DNA from: Diplodia intermedia
Taxonomy: Eukaryota > Ascomycota > Dothideomycetes > Botryosphaeriales > Botryosphaeriaceae
Direction: 5' to 3'
Length of the DNA stretch: 64,000 nucleotides
NCBI GenBank assembly: GCA_021495925.1
Contig: JAKEKT010000013.1
Location: 124,001-188,000, forward strand
Below the pieces are notes generated by a model that was given only the letters and a program-made list of their open reading frames with translations, searched no databases and had not been told where the DNA came from. The translations under genes were made by a program, and so were the position numbers. Of the stretch, positions 21,160 through 30,794 are shown one piece after another. How positions within the stretch are numbered: position 1 is the stretch's first letter; each line of letters begins with the position of its first letter.

Positions 21160-23433
21160 ATGAAGCGTGAGACGTCTGTCCACTCGAATGCGCGCAGTTC
21201 GGTTTCTGCACAACTAGCTGAGGGGGCGTGGGAGCATTACATGAACATCGGCAAGAGGTCACGCAAGGAGCCTGGGAACATCGGAATTGCGGGACACCCG
21301 ACGCGGTCCGAGGAAGGCGGTACGATAGACCATGGCCAGCCCACCAATCCCAAGAGAGGCCGTCCCAAGGGGAGCAAGAAGAAAACGCCTACAGAGGAAT
21401 TCGAAGGGGCCCGGACGATACCTCCGACAGAGCAGAACCCGGAGCCAAAGCGCAAGAGAGGTCGTCCGAAGGGTAGCAAGAACAAGCGTCCTGCATCGGC
21501 GGTCAACGATTGCCAGATCGGATCTCCATCATCGAAGCGGCCCAGGAACAATTCGCGAGTGCAGCTTGTATCCCTCTCTTCTGCAGCTACGAACCAGAGC
21601 TGGGAGCTGGCACAGACCGTTGGGCAGCTCGAACGACCTGAACTGGATGTTCAACCTAGACAGGATGCGGAGAGTGGCCAGAGTGGAAATCGCTCGCCTG
21701 CAGAGGACGAGAAGAAGGAGCTGAACAGACTGTCCCAGGAGTACCTCAGGAAGTTCAGGAAAGTGTTGGACAAAGGCGGTTCGGAGTGGGGCGAGTATTC
21801 CACCGAATTCCGCTACCCTCCAAAAGGCGAAGCTTTGTACAGGTTCCTCAAGGAGCTGGATGGAATGGCAGAATACGCACACACGTGGTCGGATGAGGTG
21901 CTGCGGCGGGCCAGGACGCGTGACCAGTACGGAGGCCGCCTCAACCAGTGGACGTGGGAGAAGGTTTTGAAGGAGGACTTTGCGCGCGAGACGGACGTCA
22001 TCTCCGTAGACAGCATGGACGACTTGAAGAAGGCACTGGCCGGCGAGTTCCGGAAGCCCATCTTTCACCGTGCTCGCAGGGACAGCACTGGCGAAACCAT
22101 CTACAGTCTTGTCGATAGTGGTGGTTTCGACCTGGAACGTTTCTTGGCTGATCGAAAGGAATTCCATGCCAACGACCACATCGATGTGCATGATATGAGC
22201 GAGGAAAACACGATCCGAACGAAGATGAAGACCCTGTTCGACGCTTTCGAACCGACATCCAATGTGCGCCCCCCGCAGAATTTCCTCAGCCTGGAGAACC
22301 TGACGCAGCACACCTTCTGTCCCGAAGCCATCGCCGAGCACAACCTCCGCACCCGCATCGAAAAAACGTCGACACATGCAGCCGCAGCCGCAGCCGCAGC
22401 AGCAGCCAGCGGCAAACGCGTCGCCGCCACCGCCAGCCCCCCTTCCACCTCCCCCGAATTCTTCATCGCATCCACCGCCAACACCATCTCGCCGATCCAC
22501 ATCGACTCAGGCGGCGGCAACACCTGGATCAGCATCCTCTCCGGGCGCAAGCTATGGTACTTCCCGCGCCGCGTCGACGAGTCGACAGTGCGGCTCCTCG
22601 AGAGCGCCGACAACCTGCACGCGGCGGACCACCGCTCGGGCTGGGCCAAGCTCGAGCTGCGCGCCGGCGACCTCCTCGTCATGCCGCCCGCCTTCCCGCA
22701 CGCCGTCTTCACGCCCGACCCCAGCCTCGCCGTCGGCGGCCAGTTCTATACTGCGCCGCACCTGCCCCGCGCGTGCCGGGCTGTCGTCCAGCAGAGGAAT
22801 ATGTGGCGCGTCTCGAATGAGAGGCTGGGCGAAGAGCAGTATGAAGGCCTTGCGGCGCTGTTTGGGCCCGGGGTGGATGCTGTGTTGGCGGCGGGGGAGA
22901 GGAGGCGGGTTAGCGCGGAGTTGTTGCATGTGTTGCAGGATGTGCCCGAGTGGGAGGAGTGGGTGTGGCAGCAGCGTGGTGGGGGCGGAAGGGGACAAGG
23001 CGACGGCGATGATGATGACGATGATGACAGTGACGTGGAGGCGGGCGCTGATCATGAGGGGAGGGACGATGCCGACGGTGAGGACGCGGGCGGTGACTAC
23101 GAGGCATCTGATGAGGGGGAGTTTGTCGACGATGACGACGACGATAGCGATGATGGGGATTACAAAGGCTCTCGGCGGCAGCCGATGCTAGCGGCGTCCA
23201 GGAAACCGGTGACGACGAGGCCGAGACGGAAGTCTGGGAAGCCTTCTCTGCTGGCGAAGGAAGTGGGAGCGAATAATACTTCCCGAGCGGCCAAGGCTAA
23301 GAAAACTGGGGCGGGTGCGGCCTCAATCTCTTCTGTGTCGGGGAGGAAGCAGCGGTACAAATGTTCGCTGCCGAAGTCTGAGGTGCAGTTCGTGCGGGCA
23401 ATGAGGGACTTCCGTCTTCGTAATCCCTTGTGA
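21160..23433 (+). CDS. AT-hook and JmjC-like (cupin-fold) domain protein
   Basis: A single-exon frame of 757 codons. Two AT-hook motifs, KRGRPKGSKKK (residues 65-75) and KRGRPKGSKNK (99-109), predict minor-groove DNA binding and nuclear location. A JmjC-like core lies at about residues 430 to 530. SPIHIDSGGGNTW supplies the H447xD449 iron-ligand pair, followed by SGRKLWYFPRR and GDLLVMPPAFPHAVF with the distal His 514. The spacing of about 65 residues is usual for JmjC Fe(II)/2-oxoglutarate oxygenases. The C-terminus has Asp/Glu runs (about 610-680) and a basic tail. A role as a chromatin-directed dioxygenase, such as a histone demethylase, is inferred; the substrate cannot be read from the sequence. 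An Ala run precedes the JmjC core. A 323-codon antisense frame is a by-product of codon bias. Confidence 0.75.
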   Translation: MKRETSVHSNARSSVSAQLAEGAWEHYMNIGKRSRKEPGNIGIAGHPTRSEEGGTIDHGQPTNPKRGRPKGSKKKTPTEEFEGARTIPPTEQNPEPKRKRGRPKGSKNKRPASAVNDCQIGSPSSKRPRNNSRVQLVSLSSAATNQSWELAQTVGQLERPELDVQPRQDAESGQSGNRSPAEDEKKELNRLSQEYLRKFRKVLDKGGSEWGEYSTEFRYPPKGEALYRFLKELDGMAEYAHTWSDEVLRRARTRDQYGGRLNQWTWEKVLKEDFARETDVISVDSMDDLKKALAGEFRKPIFHRARRDSTGETIYSLVDSGGFDLERFLADRKEFHANDHIDVHDMSEENTIRTKMKTLFDAFEPTSNVRPPQNFLSLENLTQHTFCPEAIAEHNLRTRIEKTSTHAAAAAAAAAASGKRVAATASPPSTSPEFFIASTANTISPIHIDSGGGNTWISILSGRKLWYFPRRVDESTVRLLESADNLHAADHRSGWAKLELRAGDLLVMPPAFPHAVFTPDPSLAVGGQFYTAPHLPRACRAVVQQRNMWRVSNERLGEEQYEGLAALFGPGVDAVLAAGERRRVSAELLHVLQDVPEWEEWVWQQRGGGGRGQGDGDDDDDDDSDVEAGADHEGRDDADGEDAGGDYEASDEGEFVDDDDDDSDDGDYKGSRRQPMLAASRKPVTTRPRRKSGKPSLLAKEVGANNTSRAAKAKKTGAGAASISSVSGRKQRYKCSLPKSEVQFVRAMRDFRLRNPL

Positions 23434-24332
23434 TCAGACTCCGAAGCGGCAGACTACAGGCGAGTGGCGGGAAATGGGTTTGGTGTTTCGTGGCGATGGT
23501 GAGGGCCTGTTGAGGCGCTGTGGGCATAGCGCTGGATGTTGGATACTGTTGTTCTATCGGTTTAGCATCATTCGGAGTAGAAAAACCCTAAAGCTCACGA
23601 TCAATCATGTTCCTTACTTATACAGTTTCAATATTGTTGTCGATATTGTGGGGTCGCCAAGCCTGGTGTTTTTATTCAGAAGAATTCCTCACCACTTGGC
23701 GTGGTGTTGATGTCCAGTAAAACGCAACCAAGATTCAGTCCATCGGAATGACACAAATGGCTGGACCGTCGCGCTCGAGAGCACTCCCAGCGGAGAAGGG
23801 TGCGTTGCGAACAGCTGGAAAAGTCCGCACTGTGGAGACATAACGAACTTGCCGGACTACATTGGACCTCCGCAATTTGGCATTCTCTCCATTCTCCGAC
23901 CGGGTCACGGCAATTTCTAAAAAGGAAAAATGCGTGTCAAAGTTCACTGGCGCCCCCACGGCCATGCAAGACCAGTCATAGCCATTGTTCTCTACTTCGT
24001 TCCCACTGGCCTCACAATCAATCGGACGGTGGGCTGACCTGTAGGGTGGGTTATTATTGTCTTTTGTTCGTTCTACAGCCGTGGCGCCGTGCGAAACAAT
24101 GGGCGGGATTGATTTCCATTGATACATATCTCACAACAAAGCAGCCGCAGGGCAACACAACAATGGCTAAGTGTCTTTCCCAAATCAACAAGTAAGTGTA
24201 ATAATAAGTCGTAGCGAGGCTATAAGAGCATCCCACCAACACTTCGGCAAAAGCAGCATACACCCAACCTCCAACATCTCCGGAACCCGAACGGAAAGTT
24301 CTTGACGCCAACGCTACTACACATCATCTACC
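23434..24332. other. Intergenic region, 0.9 kb
   Basis: AT-rich 3' flank of the JmjC-like gene, then the upstream region of the next gene. No other coding region is supported. Confidence 0.4.
24221..24228 (+). promoter_or_regulatory. Candidate TATA element
   Basis: TATAAGAG lies about 110 nt upstream of ATG 24333, followed by a C/A-rich leader. Position and sequence fit a TATA box for the membrane-protein gene. Confidence 0.4.
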
Positions 24333-24941
24333 ATGCCGACGCTCTGGACTAATGGCTGGTTCATGGGAGCGGTCGTTTTGCTAATAATCTCAACCGAGTT
24401 CGCCTTTTCGTTCATTGTAGCATATCTCCAGACGCAGAGCACATTTCGATTAGCTGCACTATGGGCTATTGTCCAGCCTACCATCTCCTTCTGTCTTATC
24501 CTCTCGACGGCCAAACATGTCGGTATCATCAACATTCTGATTGGCTGGGGGTGCACCTTTGCCACCCTGACCGCCTTCAACATGGTGGTATTCAGCGTGG
24601 GGCGCCAAGACACGTCTACGACCATCAATGGGATCCCTGTGTTTGAAACAGTCGAAGGTATCGCAAAGCTGAGCATCTTTTGGGCTGTGGTTAAGCTGTT
24701 GCACTGGCATTCCCAGCGCAAGACGTCACTCTTTGCCGAGTTCAAGGATAGCGCGGTAGCCCTCTATGACCAAGTAGTGCTATACCTTACCTTGCAGAAT
24801 GTGTTTCTCGCGGTCATGCTAGTTACCTTCTACTGGACTCTACCATGGATGTTCGCAGATACAATAGATACACCGTTCATGGTTGTATACGAGGACCACC
24901 CTTCAGCGCCCGAGTACTGGCATATGATGAAAAGGTTATAA
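24333..24941 (+). CDS. Multi-pass membrane protein, unknown family
   Basis: ATG 24333 (CTACCATGC) opens a 202-residue frame. It has about five hydrophobic segments: residues about 8-32 (WFMGAVVLLIISTEFAFSF), 40-58, 63-88 (VGIINILIGWGCTFATLTAF), 104-124 and 150-172 (NVFLAVMLVTFYWTLPWMF). The protein ends in a short polar tail, EYWHMMKRL. I do not recognise the family. The size and topology could suit a small integral membrane protein or a truncated N-terminal half of a larger one. No intron is needed to keep the frame open. Confidence 0.55.
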   Translation: MPTLWTNGWFMGAVVLLIISTEFAFSFIVAYLQTQSTFRLAALWAIVQPTISFCLILSTAKHVGIINILIGWGCTFATLTAFNMVVFSVGRQDTSTTINGIPVFETVEGIAKLSIFWAVVKLLHWHSQRKTSLFAEFKDSAVALYDQVVLYLTLQNVFLAVMLVTFYWTLPWMFADTIDTPFMVVYEDHPSAPEYWHMMKRL

Positions 24942-25292
24942 TTTGGCCTTGGCAAAAACGACTTGGCAGCCGCAGGCGGCGACGGTGCGAGATGCCAACG
25001 CTGGGCGTTGACGCATCCGTATAGTTTTGTGCTCACCACTACTACAAGTACACTCGTAGAAAGGTAAGGAGTTTTTCTGTTCTTTGATTGCTCTACTTTA
25101 TCACTGCATCTGTTTCCATTTCAATCTGAGCGATTCGTCCCGCGCTGGACACGGCAGCCAAGCCCGCCTTTCATTATCCGCATCCATCCTTTGTGTAGCA
25201 CAATAAAAGAATCTCCCACTCCCACCCGCCCATGCCACCTCCACCGTCGCGCCCGTCCACAAGTGAACCAAACCCCACCCACCCAAGCGACC
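24942..25292. other. Short intergenic region
   Basis: About 350 nt between two plus-strand genes. Nothing is recognised beyond CA-rich leader sequence before ATG 25293. Confidence 0.4.
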
Positions 25293-26282
25293 ATGCCCCA
25301 AACGCCGCGCACCCGCAGCCGCAGCCGCGCGCGCCCGCAACGCATCGCCGACTACGAATCCACCACGACCTCCAGCCCGCCCACCTCGTCGCCCTCGTCT
25401 CCCTACGTCTACGCGCCCACGCCGACGCCCCGCAGCCGCAGCTACAGCCGCGCGCGCCCATCGCCCCGCCACCCCCGCCGCGAGGGCATCAGCGACGCCG
25501 CCTTCTTCTGGCGCGCCTTCCTGCTCGGCTTCTTCCTCGGCCTCTTCGCCGCCGTGTCGTTCCGCGGCAGCAACAACAGCACTACCAGCGACTGCATCGC
25601 CGCGCTGCCCGACCCCCTCTCCTCACCACTATCATCACTCCTCCCCCCGCCACCGTGCCCAGCGTGCCCGGCGCCCGGCAGAGGAGGAAGCAGCGACGCC
25701 GCCCCCGTCACCCCCGCCCACGTCGCGTGGATATCGTACGTGCCCTCGCTGTGCTGGCACGACGCCGTCGTCAAGGACGCGCTGCCGGCGCCGCTGAACG
25801 CCACGCGCGGCGGGGTGCTCGGGCTGTTCGGCGCCGCGCACCTGGGGCCCGCGTCGGCGTCGGCGTCTGCGGCCGCCGGTGTCGAGACGAGCGATCAGCA
25901 GGCGGCGGCCGCGGGCATCGCGGGGAAGGCGCGGCTGCGCGAGAGGCTGCGCGCGTGCCAGGCGCAGGTGGCGCGCGGCGCGGGCGAGCAGCGCGGGTTG
26001 TTTGCGGAGGGCTCGGAAGGGGACGGGGATGCGTTGGCGGGGGTGTTGACGGAGGCGCAGAGGGGGGTGGTGAGGGGCGTTGTGAGCGCGGCGGAGGATA
26101 GCGCGGCGATTGCGTGTATGACGGAGGGAGAGAAGGGGGAGGAGGCGGAGAGGGTGAGGAGGGAGAGGAGGGAGAGGGAGAGGAGGCTGAGGCATGAGAA
26201 GGCCATGGCGTACATGCAGAGTACGTGGACTCTGAGGGATTTGCTCGCGTGGCCGGGGAAGGTGTTGGGGTTGTCTGATTGA
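25293..26282 (+). CDS. Arg/Ser-rich single-pass membrane protein (hypothetical)
   Basis: ATG 25293 (GCGACCATGC) is preferred over the upstream in-frame ATG at 25191 because of its context and the coding-like composition from this point; it gives 329 residues. The N-terminus is rich in Arg-Ser and Pro-Thr (TRSRSRARPQR, RSRSYSRARPSPR). A single strong membrane segment follows (AFFWRAFLLGFFLGLFAAVSF, about residues 69-89; the longest hydrophobic part is FLLGFFLGLFAAV). The remainder has a conserved-looking patch (VAWISYVPSLCWHDAVVKDAL), an Ala-rich stretch, then a charged coiled-coil-like region (EAERVRRERRERERRLRHEK). Family unknown. Both other plus frames are also long because of GC-rich codons; they are shadows. 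Confidence 0.6.
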   Translation: MPQTPRTRSRSRARPQRIADYESTTTSSPPTSSPSSPYVYAPTPTPRSRSYSRARPSPRHPRREGISDAAFFWRAFLLGFFLGLFAAVSFRGSNNSTTSDCIAALPDPLSSPLSSLLPPPPCPACPAPGRGGSSDAAPVTPAHVAWISYVPSLCWHDAVVKDALPAPLNATRGGVLGLFGAAHLGPASASASAAAGVETSDQQAAAAGIAGKARLRERLRACQAQVARGAGEQRGLFAEGSEGDGDALAGVLTEAQRGVVRGVVSAAEDSAAIACMTEGEKGEEAERVRRERRERERRLRHEKAMAYMQSTWTLRDLLAWPGKVLGLSD

Positions 26283-27515
26283 AGCGCTTGTTGTTGTTTT
26301 TTTCTTTGTATTGCAGTCGCGCCAATATTCCCATACACGTTTAATCTCCCCTGAAAGTTTCAGGATATTGACCGTTATGGCTGCCACTCATTTCAATCGC
26401 TGGTCTGAATAAATGAGTGTATCATGTCATAATTGAATGCCCGTTCCCTTTGAAGACATTGTTCCTCGCTATCGGCATCGTCTAAATTGCTATGTTTCCC
26501 ATGGTCGCACCTCTGAAAGTAGATATCCACTAGTGCCTTTAACCTTCACCCGTCTGATGAACCGAACCGCAGTTATTGGAACTTGAGCAATGCCGGTTTT
26601 CTTCTCTCCACAAGTTGTTCAAAATGCCAGTGCAGCTCCACGAATGACTGACGGTTTCTCACCGACGGGAGTGAGACACAACGGTGTCGACGCCTTTGTT
26701 CCTCGCTTCCGTTTGCAGAAGCCAGAATTGTCTCACCTGGCTTGCTGTGGCCAGGGGGCACTGACTGCGCGATCCTATTGTTTGATGCACCTCTCAACTT
26801 TGTTTCATCCTTTGTCTGGCGTACTGCATGGAGACCACGACAGCTTCCGCACAATTCAATCCTGGCAACGATGCAGCCTCAGGCTGGAAGGGTATGGTGC
26901 AATGCGTGGGCTGCGCGAAGGCTTGAGTTGAACATTGGAGAATATGAGAACGAACTTGGATTGCGGCCCCTTTACGACAACTGGTGTCTTGATGAAGCAG
27001 ACATCAAGCCGAAGCGTGAGAATTGTAGCTGCACTTGGCCCAGCTCACCATCTCAAGAAACGGCCACTCGCTTGGAAACCTTCCACAAACCGTGTACGGG
27101 GAGGGACGATTGTCTATAACGTCCATCAGCAGACAAACATCCGGACTGTGGCTCACCGGCAGTCCCGACACAACTTACACGCTTCAAGGAAACGGGCATC
27201 GATTGCCTTCAGGAAGGCCGGTGTGGGTGAACGGACAGTACCCACCATAGCTGCCGCACTTTGGCGCAAGTCTCACTCAATCTGAGACATATTGAGCCAG
27301 ATCGATGCTATGATAGCATTAGAAGGAGAGACTCTACGCCTTAACACCGAATTTCTTTCAGCCTTCCGCAGCGACTGGTTGCAAAGACAAGTACGTCTCT
27401 TGCGGCCACCACGAATCCCAAACACCATGTCACAGGATTTATATGATTGCCTCTCTCAATCATGGCGCGCTACCATCCTTCAACTTCATCTCTCTACTTC
27501 ACGCATCTCCTCGTA
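26283..27515. other. Intergenic region, 1.2 kb
   Basis: No gene supported. Several overlapping frames near 26570..27285 have no recognisable domain. Confidence 0.4.
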
Positions 27516-29135
27516 ATGGAAAAGTGCAAGGCAATCACCACGAATGGCGCGCCGTGCACGGCGAACGTTGTAAATGATGGCTACTGCATTGTTCACTTCA
27601 AGCGCCATGCGAAGGCCATTTCACCGCCTGCTTCCCTGTCTCCGCATACTCCCCGTTCCGCCAGCGAAATTGGCCGCAACAAGCCTCTTCCAACCCTACC
27701 TCTCTCGTCCGCAGACGGCAGTCCGTCGTCTCTCCATCGGAGACGCCGCATCATAAGATCTCCCGCCGGCGACCATGACGTCCAAAGTCCTGTCCGGCAC
27801 AAACCAAAAATAAAGACACCCAAACCTTCGAAACATAAACAGCGCGACGCAAGTCTTCAACAATACGGCAGGGATGACATCTGTGTGGATTTAGATTCCT
27901 CCGATAGCGAGGAAATCTTCGTTCAACTTCAGACGGATGAGCAGTTTGAACCCTCTATACCACATACCGATAGCACTTATGGCAGCGAGGACAGCATCAT
28001 CAGCCATAGACGCAGCAGAAGCACCACGAGCAGTAGTAAGTATTCAATGTTCCTCACTCTCAACCATCCCATTCCACTTACCATCCCACTCTCAGGAATC
28101 GATGATGACTCCGAGTGGAAGCCTTACTACATGGGTGCTCGCTGGAGGGGTACTCCACCCAATGGCGTCATGGTAGTCGGAGACAAAGACGGCGACCGCA
28201 TCCGTAAGTCATACCTCCATACCTTCCCCCTCCCAGTTGCAACTAAGCATTCCCTGTCTTTCAAAATAGGACAACACATTCTCGAGAAAACCCGCAAACG
28301 TTTCGCCAAAGAAAAGTACGACAAAGTACACAACAATGGCGAAAAGAGCAGCCGCCGCGAAGGTGACAAAGACCACAACCCCTCGCCGGTGCGCTGGCCC
28401 TTCTCCTCTCCCACAACCGGAACCTTTGACGAGGACTCCCAGCAGAGCAACGAGGAGGAAGAAAGCCCCATCAAGACGGAGAACAAGGAAAAGCGGCCCC
28501 TCCTCCACCGCCGCGGCATCATCTCCGAAATAAACATCGCCATCGACAGCATCGCCGAGTTCGCCGACTCCGACGAGGAGGACACCGTCGCATCGCCGCC
28601 ACTCCCCATCACCACTACGACCCCCACCACCTCGACCCCCTCCGCCGACACACCGCCCACACACCGCCCAGAAAGACAGACAAAAACAAATCAAACAGAC
28701 ACCCGCCACCACCACCACCTCCCCACGCCCCCATCGACCCGCCCCCCGCGCTTCCACCCCCTCCGCGCCCCTCCCCGCCCTCCGCCGAGCGGTTCAGCCA
28801 CCGCGACCGGCATCCCCACCACCACCCGCTACCCAATGGCGTCTCCCGCAGCCCCATCCCACTCCGCCCCCACCACCGCCGCCGAAAAAGTCGTCCGAAC
28901 CGGCGGGAAGCAGCGAAAAAGCGAGAACGAGCGACCGCCGCTCGCGACGGTGTGGGAGCTCGACCGCGTGTGCGAGACGCTGCAGGCGCTGAGGCTGCAG
29001 CATGTTGGGAGTGAGAATTTGGCGCTCGATGCGTTTTATCGGGAGGCGCTGGTGCAGGTGTGGAGGGTTTTGGATACGCATGTTGAGATGAGGAGGGAGG
29101 AGGGTGGGGAGGGGAGGGAGGGGGAGGGGGGGTGA
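27516..29135 (+). CDS. DUF5763-like N-terminal zinc-knuckle protein
   Basis: ATG 27516 opens MEKCKAITTNGAPCTA followed by GYCIVHFKRH. This Cys-Cys-Cys-His arrangement within 35 residues matches the small DUF5763-type motif and probably binds zinc. The frame is continuous to 29135, but it contains two textbook introns that are multiples of three and free of stops: 28036..28095 (GTAAGT...CTCTCAG) and 28204..28269 (GTAAGT...AAAATAG). Removing them gives 497 residues and joins SRSTTSS to IDDDSEW, then DRIR to QHILEKTRKRFAKEKYD. The middle is acidic/Ser-rich, and residues about 310 to 420 are Pro/Thr/His low-complexity. The end has a helical segment (ERPPLATVWELDRVCETLQAL, in part) with a Gly/Glu tail. 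Function unknown. Confidence 0.65.
   Translation: MEKCKAITTNGAPCTANVVNDGYCIVHFKRHAKAISPPASLSPHTPRSASEIGRNKPLPTLPLSSADGSPSSLHRRRRIIRSPAGDHDVQSPVRHKPKIKTPKPSKHKQRDASLQQYGRDDICVDLDSSDSEEIFVQLQTDEQFEPSIPHTDSTYGSEDSIISHRRSRSTTSSSKYSMFLTLNHPIPLTIPLSGIDDDSEWKPYYMGARWRGTPPNGVMVVGDKDGDRIRKSYLHTFPLPVATKHSLSFKIGQHILEKTRKRFAKEKYDKVHNNGEKSSRREGDKDHNPSPVRWPFSSPTTGTFDEDSQQSNEEEESPIKTENKEKRPLLHRRGIISEINIAIDSIAEFADSDEEDTVASPPLPITTTTPTTSTPSADTPPTHRPERQTKTNQTDTRHHHHLPTPPSTRPPRFHPLRAPPRPPPSGSATATGIPTTTRYPMASPAAPSHSAPTTAAEKVVRTGGKQRKSENERPPLATVWELDRVCETLQALRLQHVGSENLALDAFYREALVQVWRVLDTHVEMRREEGGEGREGEGG
28036..28095 (+). other. Intron, 60 nt, in-frame length
   Basis: Begins GTAAGT and ends CTCTCAG inside an otherwise open frame. 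Its length is divisible by three and it has no stop, so a gene finder could leave it in the protein. Confidence 0.7.
28204..28269 (+). other. Intron, 66 nt, in-frame length
   Basis: Begins GTAAGT and ends AAAATAG. Like the previous intron it is a multiple of three with no stop. Splicing replaces a 22-residue non-conserved stretch by a direct join into a basic helix. Confidence 0.7.
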
Positions 29136-30396
29136 GGTGAGGTGAGGGGGCTTTTGTAAGGTGGGGTGGGGATGGTGGGACTTGCGCGTGAGGGGAGGGT
29201 TTGGTTTTTGTTTTTGTTTTTGTTCTATATTTGATGTGCGTGTGGACGTGTCGTTGCTGTAGCGTGAGGTTGGAATCTCGTTTGTTATGTCTGATTTCTG
29301 CATTGGTTTTGCTCGAGGACTACGTTGAGAGTAATGGCCCTGACGGATTGGAATAGCGGCCGTCCAATGACTCTTTACCTACTGAGCCGCCACCGCCTGT
29401 TGAACGATGAAAACATGGGGCCGCTCATCCTATGGAACTGCACGTCTCTATCTACCTATGCATTACATTTCTTTATATCACGGCGGCCATAACTGAGGCT
29501 TCAGGCACCGGAAGTATGACAATCAGGGTCATTGTGAAAGTAGCAGCGACTACTGGCTCGACCCCAGAGTGCTGGATTGTCTGTCAAGCCTACCGTTTGA
29601 ACTGGGCAAACGCTCTCCACTTCAGTCTGCAGTGGCCGTTGCAAAGATCCTGGCCCGTTTCGCCGACGCCAAACTCAGGTCCACATCCGAGGAGAAGCTG
29701 GACGACGTCCACCGGGGCGAGCCATTGCACGGCACGGCGGCAAGAAGGTCGTCGATGCGGAAGTCGCCGCAAAACGAAAAAAAAAGGCGGCAGGATGGCG
29801 GGGGGATCGACAGGAGCGGGAGCGGATGCAAGGGCGGGTGGAGAGAGCCTGTAGGAGGACGCGGGGACTGACGGCGGGAGACGCAAGGCTGAATCCGAAT
29901 CCTACAGACCCCATACCCCGCAGCTGAACTTCCACCTGCCCCGAACATCTTGAACCGCATCGCCGCCGGCCGATCCGGACCAGCAAGCGCGAGCGGAAGA
30001 CGGCGGCTTGTTGGGGTTTCTCGATGCGCAAAACGCCACGATTTACGTAAATTCTTGCCGGCGTGCGATCAACGCTGCCGTGCCTTCCTGCCTGCTCACC
30101 ATGATGGGGAACCATTCTCAGTCCCGCGGCTGGTGGCAGAGCGATCGATGGATGGTTTGCAGCGGGGTTGGCTCTCACGCAGCGCCGTGAGCTATTCCAA
30201 GCAACCACCCCGTCGCCGTTCCGGAGGATCCCGCAACCACGGCCGCTCGAGCTGCACCGATGACATGCAGCCCATGCAGAAACCAAAGGCCGGGCTCGAA
30301 AAATATAACATCGAAGCCGCGTCCCCCGATATCCTCAACCACCAGCCTGGCTCCTCACCCCACGCGTCCAACCCAAACCGACTTACATCGATCACC
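29136..30396. other. Intergenic region, 1.26 kb
   Basis: No supported gene. Open frames at 29432..29871 and 29950 onward lack domains. The frame entering the next gene from 29950 is open only by chance: the coding start of that gene is set by its signal peptide at 30397. Confidence 0.4.
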
Positions 30397-30794
30397 ATGC
30401 GCTTCAACCTCCCGCTCCTCGCCACCACGCTCGCCGCGGTGAGCTCGACCGTGTCCGCCGCCGACTGCTACACCCTGAGCGGCTGCGCGCAGTGCGAGAG
30501 CCGCGACGAGATGTACAAGGCGCGCGAGGCGCTCTGCAACACGGACAAGTGGAGGACCAGCAGCATCTTCACCTGGGGCTGGGCCGTCGTCAACCTCGTC
30601 GGCCGCTTCCACGACCAGCAGTCGTGCTGGGATGGGTTCGAGAACATCATCGAGCAGTGTTATGGTGTTAAGGATGGCGGATTGGTGAGTGGACCTGGGT
30701 GAAGTGGCGGGTATGTGCTGATGGGATGCAGTATGATTGGAATTTTGAGGGGGATAGCGCGCATTTGGATGTGGGGTTTTGTAATTGTAGGTGA
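30397..30794 (+). CDS. Small secreted cysteine-rich protein (effector-like)
   Basis: ATG 30397 (ATCACCATGC) begins a clear signal peptide (MRFNLPLLATTLAAVSSTVS, cleavage probably after Ala 21). Exon 1 is 30397..30684 and exon 2 is 30732..30794. The 47-nt phase-0 intron (GTGAGT...GATGCAG, CTGAT branch point) is preferred over read-through because exon 2 adds YDWNFEGDSAHLDVGFCNCR, which supplies two further cysteines before the stop. The mature protein is about 95 residues with eight cysteines (DCY, SGC, QC, LC, SC, QC, FC, NC), enough for four disulfides, and contains GWAVVNLVGRF. Such small, cysteine-rich secreted proteins are common candidate effectors or apoplastic proteins in plant- or insect-associated fungi. 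No named family was recognised. Confidence 0.7.

Noticed and set aside
21529..22500. 323-codon minus-strand frame opposite the JmjC-like gene
   Set aside because: It contains Gly/Ala/Cys runs that mirror sense codons and has no recognisable motif, while the sense frame has clear AT-hooks and metal ligands.
25232..26387. Long alternative frames on both strands over 25.2 to 26.4 kb
   Set aside because: Composition is Pro/Arg/Ala noise; only the frame from 25293 has a membrane segment and a good start context.
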